A DNA stretch of 64,000 bases, taken from Alteromonas sp. KC3. Its GTDB lineage: Bacteria; Pseudomonadota; Gammaproteobacteria; Enterobacterales; Alteromonadaceae. Shown here one piece after another: positions 43,262 to 52,812 of the stretch. The DNA is taken from assembly GCF_016756315.1 (NCBI RefSeq), contig NZ_AP024235.1:4154001-4218000 (forward strand), written 5' to 3'. Numbering within the stretch: the stretch's first letter is position 1; the number at the start of each line of letters is the position of its first letter. A program made the translations under genes and the position numbers. Under the pieces are notes generated by a model that worked only from the letters and a program-made list of their open reading frames with translations, was not told where the DNA came from and did not search any database.

Positions 43262-46207
43262 ATGAAACGCACAACTTTTAAAAAGACCCAGCTTGCCACA
43301 TCAATGGCTTTGTTGATGGGCTCATCCCTTGCATTTCCTACCTTTGCACAAGAAGCAGAAACAGCTGAACCGTCTGAAGGTGAAGTAGAAGTTATCCAGG
43401 TTAGCGGTATACGCGGTAGTATGATGCGCTCGATGGATCTTAAGCGCAGTTCTAATGGTGTTGTTGATGCTATCTCTGCAGAAGAACTGGGTAAGTTTCC
43501 AGACACCAACCTTGCAGAAGCACTGCAACGTATAACCGGTGTGACAATAAGCCGTAACAATGGTGAAGGTAGCCAAATCACTGTTCGTGGTTTTGGTCCA
43601 GAATTCAACCTAGTTACACTAAACGGCCGCCAAATGCCGGGTACAGGTTTCACCCGTTCATTTGATTTGGCCAACTTGTCTTCAGAAGGCGTGAACACGC
43701 TTGAGTTACAGAAGACAGCACGCGCTGAAAACCCCAGTGGTGGTCTAGGTGCGACAGTGAATATCATCACTATGAAGCCGCTTTCTCAACCTGGCCAAAA
43801 TGCAACCATCTCTGTGAAAGGCATTTATGACTCGTCCAACGAAGAAGGCGACGATGTAACACCTGAAATTGCGGGTGTATACAGCAACACCTTTGCCGAC
43901 GATATGTTTGGTTTTGGTTTGTCTTTCTCACATCAAGAGCGTGACTTCCAACAACAATCTGCAAATATTCAAGGCTGGCAGCTACAAGAAAATAGTGCGC
44001 TTCCAGAACTTGATGCGGCAAACGTTATTGATAATCGTACGAACCTTACCGATGTCGCTTTCTTCCCGAAAGATATGAACTATGGTATCAGCGACGTACA
44101 GCGTGAGCGTCAAAATGCGCAAGCGACATTCCAATTCCGTCCTGTAGATAACTTCACTGCGACCGTTGATTACACAGCATCACGTGCCACTACTGGTACT
44201 AACTCTGTGGGTTGGGGTATCTGGAACAACTTCGGTGCTAACATTAATGCTTATGAGCTAGATGAAAACGGCACTGCAGTTTATGCTGATATTAGTGGTG
44301 ATGACGGTTCATTCACTGCAAGCCGCAACACAACACGCGTAGATGCTCGCTCATTAGGTGTAAACCTAGACTGGATGGTAAACGACGACTGGCACTTCAA
44401 GCTTGACTACCATGACTCGTATAACAAAACAGACAATGGTTATGACAAAGGTCTAGGCAGTGCTGGACAAGTTATTCTTGGCTCTAATCAGCTAGAATCA
44501 AAAGTGTACGACTTCCGTTCAGGCGAAATCCCACAAGTTTTCGTAAACTGGAACAACGGTACCAACGAAATTCTACCTAGCGAGATTGACTCAAACTTCA
44601 GTCAATTCATCTACTCGCCTGGTCGCTCTGATATTGAACAACTTCAACTTGATGGTACGTGGTACAACTCTGCGTTCGATATCCCGCTTGTTAAAGTCGA
44701 CTTTGGAGTTGCACGCACTGAACAAGCGCTTAGCGGCTTTACTGCGTGGAGCGGTTTACGTGGTGGTCCGGGCTTTAACCCATCATTTACACAAATTTTC
44801 CCTGATAGCATGTTTATTCGCAACGACACCTCAGGCTTCTTAGATGCCTTTGACGGTGGCGGTGCAGGTATGAATCCAGGGTACTACTATACCTTCAACT
44901 TTGATGAAGCCATTGCCCGTCAGTTGGCGTTTATCACTGCTGACGTAGTAGGTGAAGGCAACGCTTACTCTATTGACCCATACTTTATGGGTGCACCGTC
45001 AGTCAGCAATGTTGAAGAGATCACAGACTCAATATACGTACAAACTGAGTGGGATTTCGAAGTAGGTGACTACCTTGTGCAAATTAATGCAGGTGTTCGC
45101 TACGAAGAAACCGAAGTACCAAGTTCTGCGGAAGTACGTGTACCAGTTCAGGTTAACTGGGTAGCGGCGTCTGAGTGGATCACGCAGTTTGAAGATGACT
45201 TGCAGTTACAAGACTTCACCGGTGAGTACGACGTTGTATTACCAATGTTCGACGTAAAAGTAGATGTAACCGACGACATCGTGGCGCGATTCTCGTGGGG
45301 TAAATCAATTACGCGTGCTCCGATTGGTCTACTGCAAGGCGGTCTATCGTTTAGCGGAAGCCCGAAAATTGGCGCGCGTACCGCATCAGCAGGCAACACA
45401 AGTCTATTGCCATTCGAGTCGAGCAACATAGACCTATCGTTAGAATGGTACTACGACGATGCAAGCTATGCGGCTGTAGGCTTATTCAGAAAGTCTGTTG
45501 AAAACTATATTACAACAACAGGCCAAGACAGGCAGTTCGAAGGACTACGTGATATCTATCAAGGTCCTCGCTGGAACGAAGCGGTAAGTGCGCTGGAAGC
45601 TGCCGGTGAACAAGCTACTGATAGCGCCATCTACGATTACTTTGTTCAAAATGGCTATGCCGATGAAAATGGTGTTGTGACGCCAAATGCTGATGATCCG
45701 CTAATTACGTGGCGTACCACTCAGCCTGGTAACTCAAGTGACTCTAAGACGGTTGAGGGTATCGAACTTGCTATTCAACATACGTTTGGCGACACCGGCT
45801 TCGGCTTTGGTGCAAACGCTACGCTTGTTGACGGTGATGTGGAGTACGACCCATATAACCTTGGTGAGCAAGATCCGCTAGTAGGTATCAGTGACTCGGC
45901 TAACTTCCAAGTTTTCTATGAAAAAGAGGGTCTGTCAGTAAAAGTTACCTATGCGTGGCGTTCAGACTATGTCGTTGGTATTGGTCAAGCGCAAGGTTCA
46001 TCTGACAACCCTGCCACCCAATTTGATACGTTTGGCCAAGTTGACGCAAGCATCAACTATGACGTAAACGAAAACCTAACGGTATTCCTTGAAGGTGTGA
46101 ACATCAACGATGAAACCGAACGTGGTTACGGCCGCTTTGAAGAGCAATTCTTGTTTGCTCGTCAATACGGACCTCGTTATACCTTAGGTGCCAGATATAC
46201 CTTTTAA
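43262..46207 (+). CDS. TonB-dependent receptor of the beta-glucan locus
   Basis: A 981-residue receptor of the large 'Xanthomonas/Caulobacter' oligosaccharide class. It has a signal peptide (MKRTTFKKTQLATSMALLMG... to ...TFAQ), a TonB box and start of plug VIQVSGIRGSMMRSMDLKR (about residues 43-62), plug motifs FPDTNLAEALQRITGVTISR and TVRGFGPEFNLVTLNGRQMPG (read in parts), and a barrel ending in Phe (GARYTF). It should import laminari-oligosaccharides made by the GH16 enzyme encoded just upstream. The ATG at 43262 has AGGG five bases upstream; the ATG eight codons earlier has none. A strong terminator follows. Confidence 0.93.
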   Translation: MKRTTFKKTQLATSMALLMGSSLAFPTFAQEAETAEPSEGEVEVIQVSGIRGSMMRSMDLKRSSNGVVDAISAEELGKFPDTNLAEALQRITGVTISRNNGEGSQITVRGFGPEFNLVTLNGRQMPGTGFTRSFDLANLSSEGVNTLELQKTARAENPSGGLGATVNIITMKPLSQPGQNATISVKGIYDSSNEEGDDVTPEIAGVYSNTFADDMFGFGLSFSHQERDFQQQSANIQGWQLQENSALPELDAANVIDNRTNLTDVAFFPKDMNYGISDVQRERQNAQATFQFRPVDNFTATVDYTASRATTGTNSVGWGIWNNFGANINAYELDENGTAVYADISGDDGSFTASRNTTRVDARSLGVNLDWMVNDDWHFKLDYHDSYNKTDNGYDKGLGSAGQVILGSNQLESKVYDFRSGEIPQVFVNWNNGTNEILPSEIDSNFSQFIYSPGRSDIEQLQLDGTWYNSAFDIPLVKVDFGVARTEQALSGFTAWSGLRGGPGFNPSFTQIFPDSMFIRNDTSGFLDAFDGGGAGMNPGYYYTFNFDEAIARQLAFITADVVGEGNAYSIDPYFMGAPSVSNVEEITDSIYVQTEWDFEVGDYLVQINAGVRYEETEVPSSAEVRVPVQVNWVAASEWITQFEDDLQLQDFTGEYDVVLPMFDVKVDVTDDIVARFSWGKSITRAPIGLLQGGLSFSGSPKIGARTASAGNTSLLPFESSNIDLSLEWYYDDASYAAVGLFRKSVENYITTTGQDRQFEGLRDIYQGPRWNEAVSALEAAGEQATDSAIYDYFVQNGYADENGVVTPNADDPLITWRTTQPGNSSDSKTVEGIELAIQHTFGDTGFGFGANATLVDGDVEYDPYNLGEQDPLVGISDSANFQVFYEKEGLSVKVTYAWRSDYVVGIGQAQGSSDNPATQFDTFGQVDASINYDVNENLTVFLEGVNINDETERGYGRFEEQFLFARQYGPRYTLGARYTF

Positions 46208-46230
46208 AACGTGTGTTCTCGTGTGAGTTC

Positions 46231-46256
46231 AGGCCGCTTTATAGCGGCCTTTTTTT
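46231..46256 (+). terminator. Terminator of the GH16-TonB receptor operon
   Basis: AGGCCGCT and AGCGGCCT pair around TTAT and are followed by seven T residues. Confidence 0.9.
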
Positions 46257-46304
46257 ATTTACGCAGAACAGTCTATGTATTATTCTTGCTGCCTCAGTCA
46301 ATTT

Positions 46305-46320
46305 GCGCCTTAGGCGCTTT
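46305..46320 (+). terminator. Weak second stem-loop upstream of the DUF4105 gene
   Basis: GCGCC-TTA-GGCGC followed by TTTTATT, about 50 bases beyond the main terminator. It may be a back-up terminator. Confidence 0.35.
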
Positions 46321-46378
46321 TATTGAGCAGAGAAAGTTACGGCAATAATAACAATAATTACGGATGTCCCCTTAGTTC

Positions 46379-48196
46379 ATGGATGGAATAAAATTATTCC
46401 TCGCAGTTTCCATACTTCTTATTTCTCAATTGGTCTCAGCGAGTGAAACACGCCTATCTATCGAAGATGCAGCGCAGTCTCATCAATGGCGTGCGTTGCT
46501 TCACTATGAACGCGCTATATTCACAGATAATCAATCTGCGATTACGTCCTCAGACTTCTTTTTTTCAGATACAGGTCACATTGACCCCTTATCTGAACTG
46601 CGCGCAAGTTTAACGGCCTTTACCACTACGCCTGAATTGCAGTGTCAATTTCCTGCTCGCGCAAAATTTATCGACAATAATGTTACACAGCTTCCTACAG
46701 TTAAGTGCGCTGAGTTCGAAGACTTTGTTGCGACGGTGGGCGCCAAAAGTGTCAGTCTAATTTATGCGTCAGGGTATCTAGGCAACCCGGCCAGTATGTA
46801 TGGCCATGTCTTTTTAAAATTCAACGGTGCACAAAAAAGTGAGCTACTGGATAACACTTACAACTATGGCGCGCGCTATCCCAAAGACGAACACCCTATT
46901 CGCTATATTATTAATGGTATATTTGGTGGTTACGACGGTTACTTTGCCAACCAAAAGTTTCACCACCAAACGCTGACCTACAATGAATCAGAGTTACGCG
47001 ATTTATGGGAATATTCACTTAGTTTAGCGCAAGATGACATAACCCTTCTATTGGGGCACCTATGGGAACTAGAACAGGTTCCCATGACCTACTATTTCTT
47101 TAAACAAAATTGTGCGTATCAGATTGCTTATTTGCTTTCTATGATAACCGGCAAGTCTTATATTCCTGAGTCAAAATTATGGGTCATGCCATTTGATATC
47201 ATTACTCAAATTGAGCGCGTAGACCCTGCGTTAATAAGTAACGTATCTTTCCATCCTTCACGCCAAGAGGTCTTATATAGCCGGTTTGCACAATTGTCGT
47301 CACATGAGCGCGCTGTGTTTACAGAACTGTTGGAAGGCATCATTGAGCCATCTGATTTAGTTAGTATAGTTAGCGAGCAGAATGCCAAGAGAATCATTGA
47401 TAGCGCTTTTGATTATTTTGCCTACATAGAACAACGCGGCAGTATGACGCCTACAATGCAGACTCTACGAAAAACACTGGTGAACCTAAGGTTTTCACTG
47501 CCTGTGGGACAAAGTCGATTTGTAAAGCACACACCCAAAGCGCCACACCAAGCTCAAAATACGAGCTTGTTACAAGTATCCACCTATTACAATGAGACAC
47601 TTGATAAAGGGCTAGCTTTTCGCTTTCGCGCTAATTACTATGATTTGCTAACGCTGAACGCTGCGCGTATTCCTTTTTCTGAACTCAGCACGTTCGACCT
47701 AAATCTTAGAGTAGACGACAAAGCCAATATACATCTTGCTGATCTAACGTTACTGCGTATATTCAACCTCAATGCTGCGCAAACCGGCTTACCTCACGAC
47801 ACCGGATATGCATGGAAGCTTGCGACTGGATATCGAGAGATGAATCTAAGCGGCGAGACAGGCGCGTTTTACGTTGATGGTTTAGTGGGGAAAAGTACGC
47901 AAATTATACAAGATTTTGCCTTGTACGGCGGCCTTTCAGGCACGCTAACAAGCAAAGACAACCTTGGTGGCTACCTTGGAGTAGGTACTGAGATTGGTGG
48001 CGTGACAACAGTCACACCACAATATGCTATGTCCTTTAGCGTGGGACATCAGAGGTATGTAAACGCTTTTGATAAAAGCCGGACCTACGCAACGTGGGAA
48101 CAACGGTTTACGAATGAACAAACATTCGATTTCAGAACGTTATTACGCTATGACGATGCATTTGAATTTTCAATCGCATGGTCACACTACTTTTAA
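46379..48196 (+). CDS. DUF4105 (Lnb N-terminal-like) outer membrane protein
   Basis: A 605-residue exported protein. After a signal peptide (to about residue 21, ...LVSA) comes a DUF4105 domain (about 120-290, YASGYLGNPASMYGHVFLKF and YYFFKQNCAYQIAYLL), a papain/NlpC-like fold with apparent catalytic His and Cys (SMYGHVF and QNCAYQ). The C-terminal part (about 390-605) is rich in alternating beta strands and ends in an aromatic residue (HYF), so it may form an outer membrane barrel. The function is unknown; a protease, amidase or lipid-acyl role has been suggested for the superfamily. It is followed 38 bases later by a DUF3015 gene. Confidence 0.8.
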   Translation: MDGIKLFLAVSILLISQLVSASETRLSIEDAAQSHQWRALLHYERAIFTDNQSAITSSDFFFSDTGHIDPLSELRASLTAFTTTPELQCQFPARAKFIDNNVTQLPTVKCAEFEDFVATVGAKSVSLIYASGYLGNPASMYGHVFLKFNGAQKSELLDNTYNYGARYPKDEHPIRYIINGIFGGYDGYFANQKFHHQTLTYNESELRDLWEYSLSLAQDDITLLLGHLWELEQVPMTYYFFKQNCAYQIAYLLSMITGKSYIPESKLWVMPFDIITQIERVDPALISNVSFHPSRQEVLYSRFAQLSSHERAVFTELLEGIIEPSDLVSIVSEQNAKRIIDSAFDYFAYIEQRGSMTPTMQTLRKTLVNLRFSLPVGQSRFVKHTPKAPHQAQNTSLLQVSTYYNETLDKGLAFRFRANYYDLLTLNAARIPFSELSTFDLNLRVDDKANIHLADLTLLRIFNLNAAQTGLPHDTGYAWKLATGYREMNLSGETGAFYVDGLVGKSTQIIQDFALYGGLSGTLTSKDNLGGYLGVGTEIGGVTTVTPQYAMSFSVGHQRYVNAFDKSRTYATWEQRFTNEQTFDFRTLLRYDDAFEFSIAWSHYF

Positions 48197-48234
48197 AGTG
48201 AAAATAATAAATCTAAAAAAATGGAGTTAAAACA

Positions 48235-48666
48235 ATGAAAAAGATTGCATCTATTGCAGTAGCTGTTGCGGCGTTATCTTCTAACGCATTTGCTCAAGAT
48301 AGCGTTGAAGCGGTTAACCCGTGGAAACACTGTGGTATTGGCGCGGCTATCTTTGACGACAACGGTACTGCGGCTGCACTTTCTAACATCATTTGGGACT
48401 TGGGTACTACAGCTATTACATCAAAAGTGTCTTCTGAAGATTCTTGTTCTGGCAAGCGCACTAAAGTTGCAATGTTCATTCAAGACAACTTTGACGCAGT
48501 ACTAGAGCAAACTGCTATGGGTGAAGGCGAGCACGTAAATGCAATGCTAGACATCCTTGAAGTAGCGAACGAAAACAAAGCTGCTGTAGTAGCTGCGGTT
48601 CGTGGTTCAGTAAATGCTGAGACGCAACCAGAAGCGTATTACAACGCAGTTATCGCTGCTATCTAA
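48235..48666 (+). CDS. DUF3015 family secreted protein
   Basis: A 143-residue periplasmic protein of the DUF3015 family: signal peptide (MKKIASIAVAVAALSSNAFAQ), then a conserved NPWKHCGIGAAIF segment and a second cysteine in SEDSCSGKR, likely paired in a disulfide. The C-terminal half is helical and acidic. GGAG lies eight bases before the ATG. It forms a pair with the upstream DUF4105 gene, a linkage seen in other gammaproteobacteria as far as I recall; the function is unknown. Confidence 0.85.
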   Translation: MKKIASIAVAVAALSSNAFAQDSVEAVNPWKHCGIGAAIFDDNGTAAALSNIIWDLGTTAITSKVSSEDSCSGKRTKVAMFIQDNFDAVLEQTAMGEGEHVNAMLDILEVANENKAAVVAAVRGSVNAETQPEAYYNAVIAAI

Positions 48667-48683
48667 TACATAGAGCGCAAACA

Positions 48684-48722
48684 AAAATGCCGCTTAGTCT
48701 TTAAGACTTAGCGGCATTTTTT
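48684..48722. terminator. Bidirectional terminator between the DUF3015 and GH3 genes
   Basis: AATGCCGCTTAGTCTT pairs with AAGACTTAGCGGCATT (one mismatch) and is followed by T runs on both strands. It lies between convergent genes. Confidence 0.88.
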
Positions 48723-48751
48723 ATAGTTTAGTTTCGCTTATAGGCTAATGG

Positions 48752-51340
48752 CTACTGACAAGAAATTTCAGCCTCATTGGCCATATCAGGCGTAAATTGG
48801 ATATCAGCCACACTCAAGCTTGCCTTTCCGGCGCTGCCTAACTCGAATGGCACTACAAGCCCGGTAAAATCAATACCTTCTTCAACAAAGCACTGTAAAT
48901 CGATGCTTAATGTTGACCATGTATCACGTGGTAAAGCCTTTAGTTGCTCACTAATATCGATATTAGTAGAACAACTACCTGCTGCATCGCCTTCGCCTTC
49001 GCAGTTCATCGCAAGATTCACTGGCGCATTTATCTCAGAGTGACGATTTACACTGAATGTGAGCGCCGCATTATTGAGTAATTGCGCACTAAGATCTTCA
49101 CGGAAGAAACTCTTGCTCGCAAAGCGCATTGCGCCATACGCACTGCCATCAAAACTCACTTTACGGGCATCCTCTTGAACTTCTTTATCCACCGTGCGAT
49201 AGCTCACAGCGCCAACGGTATGCGTGCTCGCATTTACTGACAAAGACTCTTCACCAGAATATAACCATAGCACCCAAGGCGCTTGCACCGACCCATTTAG
49301 AATTGCCATAGGCGCTTCATTCTCGCTGCTTACTTCAACTTTGGTGTTAAGTGAATCACCCAGTACATCTTCATCACTCAATGTCAGACCAAAGCCGTAG
49401 GGTAGAAGTGGCGCGTAATCGTCATCGCCTACATTCACAATTTGTTGCGGTGTCGCAGGCCAAGAAAACGGTAGCTTTCCTTTAAAATCTTGCTTACCAA
49501 AAAGAACGTCAGCAACCGCTGCACCTTCAGAACCTGGTAGCCACGCGGCAACAAATGCATCTGATGCATTTAACTCAGCGTTAACCCACATAGGGCGACC
49601 ACTTATAAAAACAGAAACAACAGGAATACCTTGTTCTTTCAATTTATTAAGTAGTGCGAGGTCGCGCTTGTTACCGTACTGATAAATCAGTGTTTCTCTG
49701 TCGCCGTGCCCTTCTGCATAAGGCTCTTCACCAAATACAACAATAGCGACATCGGGTTTCGCATCAAACTCACCATCCACCGATAATACCGCTTCACCGC
49801 CTGCTTGCTCAGCGTGCTGTTTAATACCATCGAAAATAGACGTACCACCGGGGAAGTCATCATTGGTGTTGTTAGTACCTTGCCAGGTAATTGACCAACC
49901 ACCTGATTGCTTACCAATATTATCAGCGGCGTCACCAGCGACTAAAATACGCTTTGCGCCATCAAGCGGTAACGTCTTTGCCTTGTTTTTAAGCAACACT
50001 AAGGATTCTCTTACCGCTTGCTTCGCCACATCTCTATGGCTGTCTTTCCCAATAAGAGAGCGGTCACCTGATAAAGGCCTGTTGGCCGGGCTTGGTTTTT
50101 CAAATAACCCAGCACGCACTTTTACGCGTAAGATACGACGAACAGCATCATCAATTCGCGACATCGCGATAGTACCATCTTTAACTTGAGCGAGGGTATT
50201 TTCATACAGTGCTTTCCAGTCGTTCGGCACCATAAAGATATCCAAGCCGGCATTTATGGCTTGTGCACAGTCTTCGTTATTGCATCCCGCCACTTGGCCA
50301 TGACCATTCCAGTCGCCCACAACAAACCCATCAAACCCCATTTGCTCTTTCAATACATTAGTTAGCAAGTACTTGTGGCCGTGAAGTTTTTCGCCGTGCC
50401 AGCTGTTAAATGAGGCCATAACAGACTGCGCACCTGCAGTGAGACCACCTACATAACCTTGCGCATGAATATCAAAGAGTTCTTGTTCAGTCGCGATGTT
50501 GTCACCTTGGTCATCGCCAGCAACCGTACCACCGTCACCGACAAAATGTTTAACAGTGCTAATTACGCGTTGGTCGCTTAAAAAGTCTTTATCAGCTGCC
50601 CCTTGTAAGCCTTTTACAACAGATGCAGCATAGTCACGCACAATGGCAGGGTCTTCTGAATAACTTTCATAAGTGCGCCCCCATCTATCATCACGCACAA
50701 CAGCCACCGTAGGGGCGAATACCCAATCAATACCGGTTGCCATTACCTCTTTCGCTGTAATGTGCGCAATCTGTTCCATCAATTCTGGGTTGTTTGCTGC
50801 TCCAAGCCCAATGTTGTGGGGAAACAGCGTGGCACCAATCACGTTATTATGACCGTGTACCGCATCTGTTCCCCACATGGTGGGAATCGTTGAACCATCT
50901 AAACTATCGTCTACCGAAGCCTGATAAAGCGCTTCTGCTAATGCTACCCAATCGTCAGGCGTGGCATGTTTGTCATTATTAGGAAATGCGCCACCGCCGT
51001 TTAGGTACGACCCAAAGCCATACTTTCGCATATCTTCCACGGTGATATTGCGAATTTCTGGCTGAATCATTTGAGCAATTTTTTGCTCTAATGTCATAGA
51101 CGCCATGATGTCTGACACCTTCGCCTCAACACTTGCATCAGGCTTTACTTCTATATCAAGCTTTGGCCATATGGCAGCAGCATTTTCTGCAGCTTGAGAT
51201 GGCGATTTATCACTGGCGGCTTCTTGTTTAGGTATTGAGCTACTCGGACTCTCAGGTGATGAACACGCACTAAGCATTGTGCCCGTTAACGCGCCAATTA
51301 GCGCCGTCGTAACAATGTTGGCGAGTTTTGTTTTTCGCAT
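48752..51340 (-). CDS. GH3 exo-beta-glucosidase lipoprotein (ExoP-like)
   Basis: An 862-residue GH3 enzyme with a lipoprotein signal (lipobox LSAC, C26). It has the (beta/alpha)8 domain with nucleophile D343 (GFVVGDWNG), the KHFVGDGGT and GTDAVHGHNN motifs, then the alpha/beta sandwich domain with the likely acid/base Glu in GEEPYAEGHGD. A C-terminal beta-sandwich (about 690-862) matches the extra domain of marine ExoP-type exo-1,3/1,4-beta-glucanases. It releases glucose from beta-glucan oligomers in the periplasm or at the surface. The gene follows the GluP-type transporter by two bases, so both respond to the LacI-type operators at 52652-52697. Confidence 0.93.
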   Translation of the reverse strand: MRKTKLANIVTTALIGALTGTMLSACSSPESPSSSIPKQEAASDKSPSQAAENAAAIWPKLDIEVKPDASVEAKVSDIMASMTLEQKIAQMIQPEIRNITVEDMRKYGFGSYLNGGGAFPNNDKHATPDDWVALAEALYQASVDDSLDGSTIPTMWGTDAVHGHNNVIGATLFPHNIGLGAANNPELMEQIAHITAKEVMATGIDWVFAPTVAVVRDDRWGRTYESYSEDPAIVRDYAASVVKGLQGAADKDFLSDQRVISTVKHFVGDGGTVAGDDQGDNIATEQELFDIHAQGYVGGLTAGAQSVMASFNSWHGEKLHGHKYLLTNVLKEQMGFDGFVVGDWNGHGQVAGCNNEDCAQAINAGLDIFMVPNDWKALYENTLAQVKDGTIAMSRIDDAVRRILRVKVRAGLFEKPSPANRPLSGDRSLIGKDSHRDVAKQAVRESLVLLKNKAKTLPLDGAKRILVAGDAADNIGKQSGGWSITWQGTNNTNDDFPGGTSIFDGIKQHAEQAGGEAVLSVDGEFDAKPDVAIVVFGEEPYAEGHGDRETLIYQYGNKRDLALLNKLKEQGIPVVSVFISGRPMWVNAELNASDAFVAAWLPGSEGAAVADVLFGKQDFKGKLPFSWPATPQQIVNVGDDDYAPLLPYGFGLTLSDEDVLGDSLNTKVEVSSENEAPMAILNGSVQAPWVLWLYSGEESLSVNASTHTVGAVSYRTVDKEVQEDARKVSFDGSAYGAMRFASKSFFREDLSAQLLNNAALTFSVNRHSEINAPVNLAMNCEGEGDAAGSCSTNIDISEQLKALPRDTWSTLSIDLQCFVEEGIDFTGLVVPFELGSAGKASLSVADIQFTPDMANEAEISCQ

Positions 51341-51342
51341 TG

Positions 51343-52605
51343 TTATTCCTTAATCGAGTTAGTTTGTGATACACGGCTGCCCACAAGACCATAGTAAGCA
51401 ATGTACAAGTAACAAGAAGCCGGTAGTAAGAAAGACAGTGTTACCCCAATACTGTCAGCTAGCATCCCTTGTAAAAGTGGGACAATTGCACCGCCAACGA
51501 TCGCCAAGCAAAGAATGCCTGAGCCTTGTGGCGTGTCTTTACCTAGCTGCTGAAGCGCCAAGCTAAAGATGGTTGGGAACATAATTGAGTTAAACAGTCC
51601 AACAGCAAGCACACTGTAAAGTGCCATATCGCCTGTGGTCGATATTGAAATCAAAATAAGCACAATGGCAAAGAATGCGTTAAAGGCTAGCACTAAACCG
51701 CCAGACACCTTTTGCATAACAAGGGCACCAATGAAGCGACCTACCATGGCTCCGCCCCAGTAATAGGCAAGCAATTTAGACGCTTTCGCTTCTGTTAAAT
51801 TCGCTACACTCGGGCTGGCCAGATAGTTTACGAGCATGCTGCCGATGGCAACTTCAGCGCCGACGTACATGAAAATACCTACTGCCCCAAGCACTAGGTG
51901 TTTGTGTTGCCATGCGCCACCTTTGAAAACGCCCGTATTCGCGCTGGTATGGTTGAGTGTTGGCAACTTTAAAAACAAAAAGACAAGAGCGAGTAACAAA
52001 AGCGCAGCAGCAAGAATAAGGTAAGGAACCTGAACATCAGAAGCTGAGGCGGTTGCCATACTATGTTCACCAGTTGCACCGTACATAAGGTATGAGCCAA
52101 AGAAAGGCGCAACCGTTGTGCCTAATGAGTTAAACGCTTGTGTCATTGTCAAACGCGATGACGCTGTTTTAGGATCCCCAAGCGCCGTCACGTAAGGATT
52201 AGCCGACACTTGCAAAATAGTGATCCCAGATGCGAGTACAAACAGGGCAAGGAGGAAGATACCGTATACTTGACTGGCAGCGGCGGGGAAAAACAATACA
52301 CACCCCAAACATGCGATGCCGAGTCCAAGCACGATGCCTTTTTGGTAACCTATTCGAGAAACCACCATACCTGCAGGCAAAGACACAATAAAATACGCAC
52401 TGAAAAAGCAAAACTGAATAAGCATTGCTTGTGTAAATGTAAGGTTAAATGCGCCTTTTAAGTAAGGAATTAGGATGTCGTTCAGACATGTAATAAATCC
52501 CCACATAAAGAACAGTGTAGTAAGTGAGATAAGCGCAAAGCGGTATCCCCCCTTGTCTTCGGCTTGATAAGCAGTTGTCGTATTCGGTTGCGCTGGTGTT
52601 TCCAC
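51343..52605 (-). CDS. Sugar MFS transporter, FucP/GluP family
   Basis: A 420-residue, 12-helix major facilitator of the fucose/glucose-galactose:H+ symporter family. Motifs include [20 protein letters not shown] in TM1 and [24 protein letters not shown] after TM4 (read in parts), typical of GluP. It probably imports glucose or small glucosides released by the GH3 enzyme encoded downstream. The start is GTG at 52603-52605 with GAGGT upstream. It is divergent from the GH1 gene and shares the operator region with it. Confidence 0.9.
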   Translation of the reverse strand: METPAQPNTTTAYQAEDKGGYRFALISLTTLFFMWGFITCLNDILIPYLKGAFNLTFTQAMLIQFCFFSAYFIVSLPAGMVVSRIGYQKGIVLGLGIACLGCVLFFPAAASQVYGIFLLALFVLASGITILQVSANPYVTALGDPKTASSRLTMTQAFNSLGTTVAPFFGSYLMYGATGEHSMATASASDVQVPYLILAAALLLLALVFLFLKLPTLNHTSANTGVFKGGAWQHKHLVLGAVGIFMYVGAEVAIGSMLVNYLASPSVANLTEAKASKLLAYYWGGAMVGRFIGALVMQKVSGGLVLAFNAFFAIVLILISISTTGDMALYSVLAVGLFNSIMFPTIFSLALQQLGKDTPQGSGILCLAIVGGAIVPLLQGMLADSIGVTLSFLLPASCYLYIAYYGLVGSRVSQTNSIKE

Positions 52606-52651
52606 GAGTAACCTCTATTGCTATTTTTTTAATTAATGATAAATTTACATT

Positions 52652-52665
52652 TGAAAGCGCTTACA
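52652..52665. promoter_or_regulatory. LacI-type operator 1 between the GluP-type and GH1 genes
   Basis: TGAAAGCGCTTACA, a near-palindrome around GCGC, lies 47 bases upstream of the transporter start. Its centre is 32 bases (about three turns) from operator 2. Confidence 0.75.
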
Positions 52666-52683
52666 TCATAATACGAATAAATT

Positions 52684-52697
52684 TGTAAGCGCTTACA
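52684..52697. promoter_or_regulatory. LacI-type operator 2 between the GluP-type and GH1 genes
   Basis: TGTAAGCGCTTACA is a perfect palindrome identical to the one at 40435-40448. Placed in a divergent intergenic region, it can control both the GH3/transporter and the GH1/LacI/porter units. Confidence 0.8.
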
Positions 52698-52812
52698 TTT
52701 ATCGAATAATTACACGAAGTGTTGCCGAATTCAATGTAAAAATCATGTTATTTCGATAAACCTAATTGCTTTGCGAATTTGAAATGTTTGTTAATTGCAG
52801 GACAGTAGAACG

